A stretch of DNA of 64,000 nt. Origin: Janthinobacterium lividum PAMC 25724 (GTDB lineage Bacteria; Pseudomonadota; Gammaproteobacteria; Burkholderiales; Burkholderiaceae_D). The stretch is taken from contig AHHB01000042.1 of NCBI GenBank assembly GCA_000242815.2, positions 186,001 to 250,000 of the forward strand. Reading direction: 5' to 3'. How positions within the stretch are numbered: the first letter of the stretch is position 1; each line of letters starts with the position of its first letter. The position numbers were made by a program, and so were the translations under genes. Below the pieces are notes generated by a model. That model was not told where the DNA came from and searched no databases. It worked only from the letters and a program-made list of their open reading frames with translations. Shown piece by piece: positions 54,721-63,936 of the stretch.

Positions 54721-56011
54721 AGTCTTCCTTGGAGTTGATCATTGCCGCTGTGCAAGCTGCCATTTTACCGGATGGCCCGGCACGCCTGTAGCGGTAGATG
54801 AAAAACATCGCAAGTCCCGGCAGTTGCAAGGCCACCAGCACGCCAAACGCGACCTGGTACGCTTGCGGCGGATACTGCTGCAGACTATTTAGCGGCCAGC
54901 ATCCGAGGATCAAGCCAAAGCCTGCCTGCACCAGGAAGGCGCCCGTAAAAATGAGCAGATTCAAGCAGGTCGACGCCCTGCCAGTCAAGCTGGGCGGCAT
55001 GCTTTGCGCGACGATCGCATAGTCGAGGCCCGTCACCGTGCCCAGCAAGGTAAACAATACCGACAGCAAAGGCAGGCTGGGCAGCACATTGCATGCCATC
55101 GCCACTTGCACGGCAATGAACAGGAGCAGGCCGACGCCCGCCACTTGCATGGGTTCGATCGCCCGCCGCCCGGCCCACTGCGTCAGCATGCCCATGCCGA
55201 TGGCGCCAAAGATGACGGCTGCCATGCCCAGGTACAACAAATACGCCACGCTGTCATCGGACAAGCCACCGACGTCGGACAGCCAGCGCCCAAGCCACAA
55301 ACCCTGCACGCCAAAGAACACCGTATGCGGCAGCAGGATCAGCGCGATGGTGCGCAGAAAGGCCCTGTCGCGATACACGCGCCAGACACTGGCCTGGCTC
55401 ACCGTGTGGGCGACAACGGGCACGGGCAGGGCCGGCGACAGCAGGCGGATCAGCAGGCCGATGGCCAGCGCCGCCAGCGCCAGTCCCAGGAACACGCCAC
55501 GCCAGTCCGTATAGTGCAGGGCCAGCTTGACGGGCATGGTGGCCGTGGCCGCACCGAGTCCACCCACGGCGATCAGGTAGCCGTGCACGGATGGCAGGCG
55601 CGCGGGTGCGATGGTGCACGAGATCGCTTTCACGGCGGCCATGAAACAACCGCCCAAGCCTGCCCCCATGAGTGCCCGCGCCCACATCAACTCGGCAAAG
55701 CTGTGACCCCGGCTGAACAGCCACGCACCGAGGGCCGCCAGCGCCAGCAGCCACAGTTGCAGCGTGCGGGGGGCGTAACGGTCGAGCGCCATGCCGATCG
55801 GCAGTTGCAGCAGCGCAAAGGCAAGAAAAAAGACGCTGGTCAGCAAGCCCAGTTGGGCCGGCGTCAGGGCGATGGAAGCCAGCAATTGCGTCGTCAGCAC
55901 GGCATTCACGCCGCGCAGCAGACACGACAGGTAGTGACCGAGCGCAAACGGCAGAAACACCAGGTAAAACACGGCCACGCCGGAACGGGAGGAGGCGTCG
56001 GCGCCGTGCAT
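54665..56011 (-). CDS. MFS transporter
   Basis: A 448-residue carrier with 12 predicted helices and the MFS loop motif GMALDRYAPR between TM2 and TM3. The last 30 residues (after YRYRRAGPSGK) are polar and come from reading into the FAH gene in another frame, so the tail may be non-functional. The ATG at 56009-56011 is two bases after the KamA-family stop. Its direction of transport and substrate are unknown; co-expression suggests it moves the substrate or product of the radical SAM enzyme. Confidence 0.87.
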   Translation of the reverse strand: MHGADASSRSGVAVFYLVFLPFALGHYLSCLLRGVNAVLTTQLLASIALTPAQLGLLTSVFFLAFALLQLPIGMALDRYAPRTLQLWLLALAALGAWLFSRGHSFAELMWARALMGAGLGGCFMAAVKAISCTIAPARLPSVHGYLIAVGGLGAATATMPVKLALHYTDWRGVFLGLALAALAIGLLIRLLSPALPVPVVAHTVSQASVWRVYRDRAFLRTIALILLPHTVFFGVQGLWLGRWLSDVGGLSDDSVAYLLYLGMAAVIFGAIGMGMLTQWAGRRAIEPMQVAGVGLLLFIAVQVAMACNVLPSLPLLSVLFTLLGTVTGLDYAIVAQSMPPSLTGRASTCLNLLIFTGAFLVQAGFGLILGCWPLNSLQQYPPQAYQVAFGVLVALQLPGLAMFFIYRYRRAGPSGKMAACTAAMINSKEDYETRSLWTSRQGKTGPDR

Positions 56012-56013
56012 GC

Positions 56014-57378
56014 TCAAGCGGCCTGTGCCAGGCGGATGATTTTCTGCGGCAACTGCGGCATAGGCTCATCGGTTTCAAAGAAAAACTTCTCGTGGCCAAA
56101 CGCGGGCTGTAAATCGTCTATCCACGTCGCTTGCGCGTCGAACTTTGCGTAAAACGGCCGGCGCACCCAGTCCGGGTTGCGCGCCTGTAAAAATTGCAGT
56201 GCAAACAGTTTTTCGCCATTGATGGTAACGATGCCATCGATGACGATCTTGCCGGGAAAGGCGCTCATGGAGGGCCCGCGCACCGTGCGCGACAAGCCGG
56301 ACACCTTCTGGTAGGCGGCCTGGAAAATCTCGTGCGCCTTCGCCAGCGGCAACTCGAAATAGCCGCGAGGGCCCGTATCGCGTTCGACAAACATGTAATA
56401 CGGAATCGCTCCCAGGCGCGTACCGGTCTGCCACAACTCGGCCCAGCTAGCCGGGTCTTCATTGATGTGGCGGATCAGCGGCCCCTGCATGCGCAAGGTG
56501 GCGCCGGTCGACACGATGCGCTTGACGGCGTGCTGCGCGATGTCCTGGCGCAACTCCACGGCATGACTGTAATGGCCCATCACGGCCAGGTTCTTGCCCG
56601 CCTTGACGATGCGCTCGAACAGGCGCAGCAAATCGTCCGCGTCATGCTCGGAGACAAAGCGCTGCGGCCAATAGGCCACCGCCTTGGTGCCGATGCGGAT
56701 GTTCTGCAGGTGTTCCAGGCCCGGCGCCAGCAGCGGCTCCAGGTAGGCGGCAAGTTGCCGCGTATTCATGATCATCGGGTCCCCCCCCGTGATCAGCACA
56801 TCCGTCACTTCCGGATGCAGTTTCAGGTAGGTAACCAGCTCATGCGACTCGCGCGCGTCGAACTTCATGTCGTCCATGCCGACGAACTGGGGCCAGCGGA
56901 AGCAGAAGGTGCAATACGCGTGGCACGTCTGCCCGGCGCTGGGGAAAAACAGCACCGTTTGCGCATATTTATGCTGCAGGCCGCGCACCGGCTCAGCGTT
57001 GATCCGAGGCACGTTATGCGTCATCTGCCCGGCCGGATGGGGATTCATGCCCAGGCGGATAGCGCGCACATAGGCGTCGATGGCGGCCTTGTCGCGCTGC
57101 ACCAGCACGAGGTCGCGCAAGTGCGCGTACTGCTCGGGCGCCAGCATGTCGCGGTGGGGGAAAACGAGGCGATAGATGGGATCGTCAGGGATATTATTCC
57201 AGTCGATCAACTGGTCGAGCACATAGACATTAGTGCGAAACGGTAAGACGTGCGAGACCACTTGCACAGCCTCGCGCTGCTCTTCCGGCAACCATTCCCA
57301 CTGCCGCGCCTGATGAATGGTGTGCCGCGTATACGGCTTGAACTTGGGTGAAAACGGCTCGGTAATAAGTGCGGACAC
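56014..57378 (-). CDS. KamA-family radical SAM aminomutase-like protein
   Basis: 454 residues. The [4Fe-4S] cysteines are Cys152, Cys156 and Cys159 (CHAYCTFC). By ungapped manual alignment to lysine 2,3-aminomutase, the PLP lysine is kept (Lys377 in FPGKI) and so is the carboxylate-binding Arg (Arg161). The two aspartates that hold the lysine side chain are replaced by Arg333 and Ser370. It is therefore probably not a lysine 2,3-aminomutase; glutamate-type aminomutases carry a basic residue at the first place. GTG at 57376-57378 is the start, with AAGGAG six bases upstream. It is first in an operon with MFS, FAH and CMD genes. Confidence 0.88.
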   Translation of the reverse strand: MSALITEPFSPKFKPYTRHTIHQARQWEWLPEEQREAVQVVSHVLPFRTNVYVLDQLIDWNNIPDDPIYRLVFPHRDMLAPEQYAHLRDLVLVQRDKAAIDAYVRAIRLGMNPHPAGQMTHNVPRINAEPVRGLQHKYAQTVLFFPSAGQTCHAYCTFCFRWPQFVGMDDMKFDARESHELVTYLKLHPEVTDVLITGGDPMIMNTRQLAAYLEPLLAPGLEHLQNIRIGTKAVAYWPQRFVSEHDADDLLRLFERIVKAGKNLAVMGHYSHAVELRQDIAQHAVKRIVSTGATLRMQGPLIRHINEDPASWAELWQTGTRLGAIPYYMFVERDTGPRGYFELPLAKAHEIFQAAYQKVSGLSRTVRGPSMSAFPGKIVIDGIVTINGEKLFALQFLQARNPDWVRRPFYAKFDAQATWIDDLQPAFGHEKFFFETDEPMPQLPQKIIRLAQAA

Positions 57379-57458
57379 GATGAGCTCCTTGCGAATAAAT
57401 AGCGATAACTAGCATGAAATTGAACCTATATCGCTCAATTCCAACCTTTTCTCCCACT

Positions 57459-57479
57459 GCCATGCCAGCTTGGCATGGC
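57459..57479. promoter_or_regulatory. Inverted repeat upstream of the KamA operon
   Basis: Perfect 9-bp arms GCCATGCCA (57459-57467) and TGGCATGGC (57471-57479) with a 3-base centre, 81 bp from the KamA-family start and about 180 bp from the Cache gene. It is a candidate operator in the 283-bp divergent gap; no regulator gene is adjacent. Confidence 0.4.
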
Positions 57480-57661
57480 GGCAGAAGTCAGCATAATTCT
57501 TGCCGTACAGAACCAAATTGCTTCACATCAACAGGCATTCCGATACCTTGTTCGCTGCCTACAAGCAACACCTTAGTTTGTTCTTGCGCAATTTGAGGCA
57601 ACCTTTGACGACGTAAATTACGACTTGGCAAATCATCCCTCGATTCTCACAAGGAGCTGTC

Positions 57662-58120
57662 ATGCAATACTTAATTACGCGTAGCCTGCTGTGCCTAGCC
57701 TTTGCTGGCGGCAGCGTCAGTGCCGCAGTCGAAGCAACGGAAAAAGACGCCATCGCCATGACCGAACGGGGCGCCGCCTTCATGAAGGCGCATGGCAAGG
57801 AAGAGATGATGAAGAAAATCACGGCGAAAGATCCCGACTTCGTGCAGGGCTCGCTATACGTGGACATGCGCGACCTCAAGACGGGCATTGTGCTGGCTCA
57901 CCCCATCAATCCCTCCATTGTGGGCAAGGACTTGACGGACGTGCCTGACGCGAGCGGCAAAAAATATCGCCGTGAAATCATTGAACTGGCGCAAAAACAG
58001 GGCAAGGGCTGGGTCGACTACCAGTACAAAAACCCCACCAGCGGCAAGATCGAACCCAAGACCACGTATATCCTGCGCGTCAACGATGTGGTGCTGGAAG
58101 CGGGCATCTACAAAAAATAA
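57662..58120 (+). CDS. Periplasmic single-Cache-domain protein
   Basis: 152 residues: a signal peptide ([22 protein letters not shown]) and one small Cache sensor domain ([54 protein letters not shown]). It has no membrane anchor or output domain, so it is a soluble sensor. AAGGAG lies seven bases before the ATG. A chemoreceptor gene follows after 68 bp, which suggests that it presents a ligand (organic acid or amino acid) to that receptor; this is inference. Confidence 0.87.
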   Translation: MQYLITRSLLCLAFAGGSVSAAVEATEKDAIAMTERGAAFMKAHGKEEMMKKITAKDPDFVQGSLYVDMRDLKTGIVLAHPINPSIVGKDLTDVPDASGKKYRREIIELAQKQGKGWVDYQYKNPTSGKIEPKTTYILRVNDVVLEAGIYKK

Positions 58121-58188
58121 GGCCGCGATGGCGCACACCAACAGCGTGCGCCACCAGCGCTTGGAACAGCCATAGCCAGGAGTCAAGC

Positions 58189-59907
58189 ATGCTCAATACA
58201 TTACGCATCGGACCAAAATTATTGCTGGCGCCAGCGCTGGTCTTGCTGCTGCTGATACTCAGCTCGACCGGCGCCTGGTATGGCATGGTGCGGCAAAATG
58301 CCTCGCTGGAAAACATGGTGCGCGTGCGCATCACGCATCTGAAGGCGGCCTGCGACGTGGCAGGCGACGCCAAGCACGTACACGGCAATATGTACCAGTT
58401 GCTGTCGTGGACCAATGGCAGCTTCGCCAAGGCCCGCATCGATGCGCTGGAGCAACAGATCAAGGCGCGCCATGCGGCCATCGGCAGCCAGCTGGCCGCG
58501 CTGCGCGCCACGGCCACGGGCGCCGAGCGCAGCTTGGTCGATGCCGCCATCACGGCCCTGGCCGGCTACCGCAAGGCGGTGCTGGAAACCATGGAAATGG
58601 CGCAAATGGACCAGTCGATCGCCACCAATTCCATGCTCAAGGCGGAAACGCAATTTGGCCAATTCAATACCCAACTGGCACAACTGTCGGCCCTCGAGAC
58701 GAAGCTCAGCAGCGAGGCCCATGCGACGGCCAGCGCCGAGTTTCGCCGCCTGGGCTGGAGCCTGCTGCTGGCCGTCCTGCTCTCCATCGTACTTTCCATC
58801 GTGGTGACCATGCTGGTGCGCCGCGCCATGCTGCTGGAAATCTGCGGCATTACTGAGGCCGTGCAAGACCTGGCGGCAGGCAAGCTGATGGCTGGCGCCC
58901 CCAAACACGGCAAGGACGAGATCGCCGCCACGTCGCGCGTGCTGGACCAAACCATCGCCCACCTGAACCAGACCTTGCGCACCATCATGGGCGCCGTGCA
59001 ATCGATCGATACGGCGTCGCGCGAAATTGCCACTGGCAATCAGGATCTGTCGGCGCGCACGGAAATGCAAGCGAGCTCGCTGGAAGAAACGTCGAGTGCC
59101 ATGGAAGCACTGACGCAGGCCGTCAATGACAACGCCGACAACGCCCAGCTGGCCTGCGACTTGGCGGGGCAAGCGTCGACCCTGGCGACGCAAGGGGGCG
59201 CTTCGATGCAGCAGGCGGTGGCGACGATGGCGACGATACGGGCCAATTCGCGCCAGATCGTAGATATTATCGGCGTGATCGATGGCATTTCCTTACAGAC
59301 CAATATCCTGGCGCTAAATGCGGCGGTGGAAGCGGCGCGCGCGGGCGAGCAAGGGCGCGGCTTTGCCGTGGTCGCGTCCGAAGTGCGCACCCTGGCACAA
59401 CGCTCGGCGCAGGCCGCCAGGGAAATCAAGACCCTGATCGCCACCTCGGTCACTACCATCGATGGCGGCAGTGTTGCAGTGCAGCAAGCCGGAGCCAGCA
59501 TGGGCGCTATCGTCGCCTCGGTGCAGCAAGTCAACGAGATCATCGAGCGCGTGAAACAGGCCAGCGCCGAGCAAGCGTCGGGCATCACGGAAGTGAACCA
59601 GGCTGTCACGCAAATGGATGACGTCACCCAGCAAAATGCAGCCCTGGTGGAGCAGGCGGCAGCGGCGGCGGCCAGTTTGCAGGACCAGGCCGTCAAATTG
59701 TCGGCAGCCGTAGCCGTATTCACCCTGGACGAGCAACCCGCTACGCCGCTCGGCGACAGCGACGACGCGCTCTTCCAGCATCCGGCCAGTCGCATCAAGG
59801 AAGAAGGCAAGGACAGGCGCGCGCAGCACAGCGCGCTGCGCAGCCTGCCCGACCTGCGCGCAAGCAAGGATACGCCGCCGCGCCGGCGTGGCCAGATGCG
59901 TAATTAA
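58189..59907 (+). CDS. Methyl-accepting chemotaxis protein
   Basis: 572 residues: TM1 at about 10-30, a four-helix-type periplasmic sensor to about 185, TM2 at about 190-210, HAMP, and a signalling domain with the conserved tip [20 protein letters not shown]. The C-terminal tail is long and charged ([19 protein letters not shown]...). AGGAG precedes the ATG. It forms a pair with the soluble Cache gene upstream. Confidence 0.93.
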   Translation: MLNTLRIGPKLLLAPALVLLLLILSSTGAWYGMVRQNASLENMVRVRITHLKAACDVAGDAKHVHGNMYQLLSWTNGSFAKARIDALEQQIKARHAAIGSQLAALRATATGAERSLVDAAITALAGYRKAVLETMEMAQMDQSIATNSMLKAETQFGQFNTQLAQLSALETKLSSEAHATASAEFRRLGWSLLLAVLLSIVLSIVVTMLVRRAMLLEICGITEAVQDLAAGKLMAGAPKHGKDEIAATSRVLDQTIAHLNQTLRTIMGAVQSIDTASREIATGNQDLSARTEMQASSLEETSSAMEALTQAVNDNADNAQLACDLAGQASTLATQGGASMQQAVATMATIRANSRQIVDIIGVIDGISLQTNILALNAAVEAARAGEQGRGFAVVASEVRTLAQRSAQAAREIKTLIATSVTTIDGGSVAVQQAGASMGAIVASVQQVNEIIERVKQASAEQASGITEVNQAVTQMDDVTQQNAALVEQAAAAAASLQDQAVKLSAAVAVFTLDEQPATPLGDSDDALFQHPASRIKEEGKDRRAQHSALRSLPDLRASKDTPPRRRGQMRN

Positions 59908-60534
59908 GCCCGGCGCGCGCATCGGCTGGCGCGGATGCGGCAGGTGGGGCGCAGCGTCCGGCAGGTGGGGCGCAGCGTCCGGCATGCGGCGCCACGGCGT
60001 CCCCAGCGCCCTGGCGATGCCTGTGTCCGGCCCCGAATACAGTTGCTGCACATGCTAGACGCTAGACGCCGCGCCCTTCGCGCATGGCACCAAGACTTGC
60101 CGGCGGCGCGATAGCGCCCCTCATACGCTGGCGTTTCCATGCTACGCCCACCCACGCCGTCGAGCATTACGGTCAGACCGCTCAGTGGACGCGCCACGCT
60201 AATGGAATCGTCCGAAAAATTGATACCGGCAAGGCGTTTTTCATGCCAGAATTGTCCTGCCGCGCTTCCCTCCGTCCCCTTCGCCACACCTTAAAAATAA
60301 ATAAAAATTAATCTTCTTGCCATGGCGGCGGCGATGAACATCGTCGTAAAATGACGAAAATATCCGATGAACAAGGTCAAAACGGCGATTTTTTACAGAA
60401 TATATTGTCGAGTTGAACTATTGCCACGCATAAACAGCGATAATCGTCGGGCATTGCGCCAAACGCTCATGAAGCAGACAGCGCCAGCGCATGACAGAAT
60501 AAGCACCGGGCACGAAAATAATGATGAAAGCGTG
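59908..60534. other. Region without a confident gene between the chemoreceptor and HDOD genes
   Basis: About 600 bp. Frames on both strands (59904-60287 leftward, 60084-60311 rightward) have no recognisable domain, no ribosome site and Arg/Ser-rich composition. The left part holds a 21-bp tandem repeat. The right part (60295-60420) is AT-rich, with TATATT near 60402 as a possible -10 element for the HDOD gene. Confidence 0.4.
59939..59980. repeat. 21-bp tandem repeat, two exact units
   Basis: The unit starting GGCAGGTGGGGCGCAG occurs at 59939-59959 and 59960-59980 without a mismatch. A third partial unit (GGCATGCGGCGCC) follows. Confidence 0.85.
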
Positions 60535-61401
60535 ATGATGAAAGCGGCAGCGCAAAAGCAGGCAGTGCAGGAAGATCCGGTTGACGCCTTGATGCGTTCC
60601 ATCCGTATCCCGCCGCGCCCCAGCCTGCTGGTCGACTTGCAGCGCGAACTGGCCGAAGACGACCCGTCGCCACGCCGCATCGCGCGCATCATCGCCAACG
60701 ATGTCGGCATGTCCGGCGCCCTGCTGAAACTGGCCAACTCGCCCTTCTATGGCGCGGCACGCAAGGCCAAATCTGTCGAGCAAGGCATCAACTTTCTCGG
60801 CGTCAACCAGTGCAGCGCCATGATGACGGGCTTGCTGGCGCGTCAGGCGCTGGAAGCGGAAGGCGTGGAACTGAACAACTTCTGGGATGTGTCGGCCAAG
60901 CGCGCGCGCGCCGTGGTATTTACCTCGCGCAAGCTGCGCATCGCCCCGCCCGACATCGCCCATACCTTCGGCCTGTTCTGCGATATCGGCGTGCCCCTGC
61001 TGATGAACCGCTTCCCCGACTACGTCAACACGTACGCGGCGGCGGCCAACGATGCGCACAATTGCTTTACCAGCCTGGAAGATGCACGCCACCAGACCAA
61101 CCACGCCGCCATCGGCTGCTTGCTGGCACGCAACTGGGGCCTGTCCTCCGATGTCTCCTGGGCGATTTTGCACCATCACGACTACTCGGTATTAACGGAC
61201 ACGTCCACGGACGAAGCCATCCGCTCGCTCGTCGCCCTGTCGCTGCTGGCCGAAAAGGGTATTCAACGCTACCATGGCAACAGTACCTCGCTGGAATGGG
61301 ACAAGGGCGGTGAACTTGCCTGCCAGCATCTCGGCCTGTCGCAGGAAGAAGCCGCCGACCTGCTCGACGAGTTGCACGAGATGTTCGATACCGACCATTA
61401 A
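60535..61401 (+). CDS. HDOD-domain signalling protein
   Basis: About 288 residues with an HDOD domain from about residue 15 (PRPSLLVDLQRELAEDDPSPRRIARIIANDVGMSGALLKLANSPFYG), the region SVEQGINFLGVNQC and a C-terminal HD-like part (HHHDY, LSLLAEKG). Such proteins act in stress, motility and biofilm signalling, and do not usually keep phosphodiesterase activity. The start is uncertain: the frame is open from an ATG at 60367, but that part is AT-rich and promoter-like. ATGs at 60469 and 60535 are alternatives; none has a strong ribosome site. Confidence 0.85.
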   Translation: MMKAAAQKQAVQEDPVDALMRSIRIPPRPSLLVDLQRELAEDDPSPRRIARIIANDVGMSGALLKLANSPFYGAARKAKSVEQGINFLGVNQCSAMMTGLLARQALEAEGVELNNFWDVSAKRARAVVFTSRKLRIAPPDIAHTFGLFCDIGVPLLMNRFPDYVNTYAAAANDAHNCFTSLEDARHQTNHAAIGCLLARNWGLSSDVSWAILHHHDYSVLTDTSTDEAIRSLVALSLLAEKGIQRYHGNSTSLEWDKGGELACQHLGLSQEEAADLLDELHEMFDTDH

Positions 61402-61502
61402 GGTATCGGGCGGCCATATCCACCTGTATGATCTGTCCCGGCGCCTGGCCTGAGCCTTGGCGCCCGTTCGCCTGACCCGTCTTTCTTAACCTGTTGATCG
61501 CC

Positions 61503-62711
61503 ATGCCCAAAAATAAGCGCCCTGTCCCCCGTAAATCCGCCAACACACCTGAAGACAAGGATGAGTCCGTCACGCGCATGCTGTGCACGATGGCCCTGAA
61601 CCTGGCGGAGCAGGAAGACAGCGAATCGCAAGGCACGGTACTGGCCGAGCAAGCCGTCGAATTCGGCCGCCTGATCCGCAAGGCCTTGAATCAAAAGAAG
61701 GATGAAATCCTGTACGACGCTATCGAGCGCGCCAAATACGAAGACGTGGGTGCCTACCAGTACCTGCGCAGCCATATCGAAGAAGCGGCCTCGATTTCCG
61801 TGATCCGCCGCGACAATGCCCCGGCCATGGAAATCAACGCCTTCGTCGTGCCCCTGCTGGTGCAAAGCACGGGCGGCCTGCAGGAAGCCGATTGCTTCCA
61901 GGACCAGGATGCGTTCGAAGCGCTGGTGAAAAGTTTCCAGCAGGCGCAGTTGGAAAGCGCCAAGGCCAAGGTGGTCTTGATGAGCCATGCCTACGACCTC
62001 GATGAAATCGACCGCATCACTTACAGCCACTTGCATGAGATGGTGCGCGATGCGTACTCGTCGATGACAGACAAGAAGATCGTCGCCACGCCGGGCCTGG
62101 AAAACAGCATCGTGGGCTGGAGCGAGACAGCCTTCGGCCCGCAAGACACAGCCGTCGAACTGCGCTTCCTGCTGGGCTTTGCCCTCAAGCGCGTGGACGA
62201 TCCTTTCTATGCGGAACCGAAGGATGAAGCGGCGCTCGACGCCTGGTTCGACGCGCGCATGGCCCGCTACCAGCAGTGGACGACGGAAGTGGGCGAGCTG
62301 GTCAAGCGCTGCCTGGCGCCCGCCAGCAGTGCCCTGGAAGTCAGTTTTTTATACCAGGATTTGTTCCACGGTGGCAAGGAACAAGGCATGAGCGAATATG
62401 CGATGCTGCAAATGATGTCGGGCATCAACCACGCGCTGGCGGAAAACAGCGTCGATGCCGCAGATGTCTCGGTCGTCGTCGGTCCGGCCGATGAACACGG
62501 CGAAATGCTGTTGCGCGTCAACGTCAGCACGGCGGGCGGTGCGCTGCTGCACAGCGCCGACAAGCCGCTGGATCTGGCCGCCGACCTGCAGGACGAAGTC
62601 GACGATATCTGCGATGCACTGGCCACCATCGGTGTGACGCAATTGTCAGTGGCCTTGAAATTCGATGCCAAGGGACAGCCGCTGGAAGCGCAACCGTACG
62701 CACCGGCCTGA
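61503..62711 (+). CDS. DUF2863 family protein
   Basis: 402 residues matching the DUF2863 family, which is largely confined to betaproteobacteria and has no known function. The start is a Lys/Arg/Pro-rich stretch (MPKNKRPVPRKS), followed by an alpha/beta protein without signal peptide or membrane segment (INAFVVPLLVQSTGGLQE, SFLYQDLFHGGKEQGMSEYAMLQMM). The ATG at 61503 is preferred to a TTG three codons upstream. It lies about 100 bp after the HDOD gene on the same strand. Confidence 0.88.
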   Translation: MPKNKRPVPRKSANTPEDKDESVTRMLCTMALNLAEQEDSESQGTVLAEQAVEFGRLIRKALNQKKDEILYDAIERAKYEDVGAYQYLRSHIEEAASISVIRRDNAPAMEINAFVVPLLVQSTGGLQEADCFQDQDAFEALVKSFQQAQLESAKAKVVLMSHAYDLDEIDRITYSHLHEMVRDAYSSMTDKKIVATPGLENSIVGWSETAFGPQDTAVELRFLLGFALKRVDDPFYAEPKDEAALDAWFDARMARYQQWTTEVGELVKRCLAPASSALEVSFLYQDLFHGGKEQGMSEYAMLQMMSGINHALAENSVDAADVSVVVGPADEHGEMLLRVNVSTAGGALLHSADKPLDLAADLQDEVDDICDALATIGVTQLSVALKFDAKGQPLEAQPYAPA

Positions 62712-62737
62712 GGCGCTGGCGCGATCTATATTCTGGA

Positions 62738-63295
62738 TTAAAACGGCTGTAATGTTCTCCATTGCGCCAACTTGGCGCCATAGCCGAGCGTATAGGCAGG
62801 GCTGCTCGATGGCAAGCTGACGATGCGGTAACGCTGCGCGTGCTGGCCCAGCACCTTGAGGCCCAGCTTCGCGGCCGTGCCACCGTTAAAGGCGATCGTG
62901 TGCAACTGCGGCAAGCTGGCGGCCAGGGCCACCAGGTCGTTGTCGTCGCGGGCGCGGATATTGCTATCCAGGCTGCCCGTGCGCTGCGCCTGCGCCACCA
63001 CATCCCATAAGCCTACGCCGTGCGCCAGCAAGGTGCTCAAACGCGCTGCGTAAGGCAGGCTGCTCAATGCCACGCCCAGCACCTCGCCCAGCAACATCCA
63101 GAATTTGTTTTGCGGGTGCGCATAGTACTGACTGTGCGCCAGCGATTTTTCGCCGGGCAGGCTGCCCAGTATCAGCAGGCGCGTGCCGGCGTCGACGACG
63201 GGAGCGAAGCAGCGCTTGCGCGTGTCGACGGCAACGTCTGGCAAGAAGGCTGGGCTATTCAAACGAGAGCTCCGGAAGGGGAAACGAAGCACCAT
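62738..63295 (-). CDS. DNA-deoxyinosine glycosylase (UDG superfamily, family 6 type)
   Basis: 185 residues of the uracil-DNA-glycosylase fold. ILGSLPGEKSLAHSQYYAHPQNKFW carries the family 6 motif with its Asn in HPQN, and FNGGTAAKL and SLPSSSPA form the second half of the active site. Such enzymes remove hypoxanthine from deaminated adenine in DNA; related family 2 (Mug) activity is the alternative. The ATG at 63293-63295 is used; the conserved domain begins at about residue 28. It converges on the DUF2863 gene. Confidence 0.87.
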   Translation of the reverse strand: MVLRFPFRSSRLNSPAFLPDVAVDTRKRCFAPVVDAGTRLLILGSLPGEKSLAHSQYYAHPQNKFWMLLGEVLGVALSSLPYAARLSTLLAHGVGLWDVVAQAQRTGSLDSNIRARDDNDLVALAASLPQLHTIAFNGGTAAKLGLKVLGQHAQRYRIVSLPSSSPAYTLGYGAKLAQWRTLQPF

Positions 63296-63357
63296 TTTAC
63301 CCGGCCACGCGACGGTGTAGAATTGCTTGACAAGCTAGCCCACACAAGAGACCACCC

Positions 63358-63786
63358 ATGCGCACCATCGACACCCTGCTGGCCCAGTATGGCGAAAGCC
63401 ACCGCAACGACGTCAATGAATGGGTACATATCGTGTGCGTGCCCTTGATCGTTTTCAGCCTGCTGGGGCTGCTGTGGAGCGTGCACCCCAGCGTGGCACT
63501 GCTCGCCAGTGTTCTGGCCTTATTCTATTATTTCAAGTTGTCGCGCCCGTTCGCGGCGGGCATGCTGGCGATGCTGGCCGTCATGCTGGGCCTGCTACTG
63601 CTGATGCCGGCACTGACCATCGTGCCCGTGTCGGTGGCGCTATTCGTGCTGGCCTGGATCGGCCAATTCATCGGTCACCAGATCGAAGGCAAGAAACCGT
63701 CGTTCCTGGACGATGTACGCTTCTTGCTGGTGGGGCCGCTGTTCGTGCTGGGATTTTTGTACCGGCGCCTGCGGCTGGCGTATTGA
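63358..63786 (+). CDS. Mpo1-like (DUF962) membrane protein
   Basis: 142 residues with three to four hydrophobic segments. The N-terminal YGESHRNDVNEWVHIVCVP and the later GHQIEGKKPSFLDDVRFLLVGPLFVLG carry the conserved histidines of the Mpo1/YGL010w family. In yeast, Mpo1 is an iron-dependent dioxygenase that shortens 2-hydroxy fatty acids by one carbon. Whether the bacterial protein does this is not known. It is divergent from the glycosylase gene by 62 bp. Confidence 0.88.
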   Translation: MRTIDTLLAQYGESHRNDVNEWVHIVCVPLIVFSLLGLLWSVHPSVALLASVLALFYYFKLSRPFAAGMLAMLAVMLGLLLLMPALTIVPVSVALFVLAWIGQFIGHQIEGKKPSFLDDVRFLLVGPLFVLGFLYRRLRLAY

Positions 63787-63936
63787 GCTGCAAGCGCGCA
63801 TGTGCTCATGCTGGGCCGGTAACAGATTTTTACTCTTCGTAACGAGCTATCTGCGCTAAGTTTCCTTATGATAAGTCAGCACCTTTACTGCTGGTCGACG
63901 CAATCGGCAACTAACTTTTGTCCAAGGGAGTCCCAC

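Noticed and set aside
60084-60311. Rightward frame of 75 codons and the opposing 127-codon frame (59904-60287)
   Set aside because: No domain and no ribosome site; the leftward frame is partly built from the 21-bp tandem repeat.
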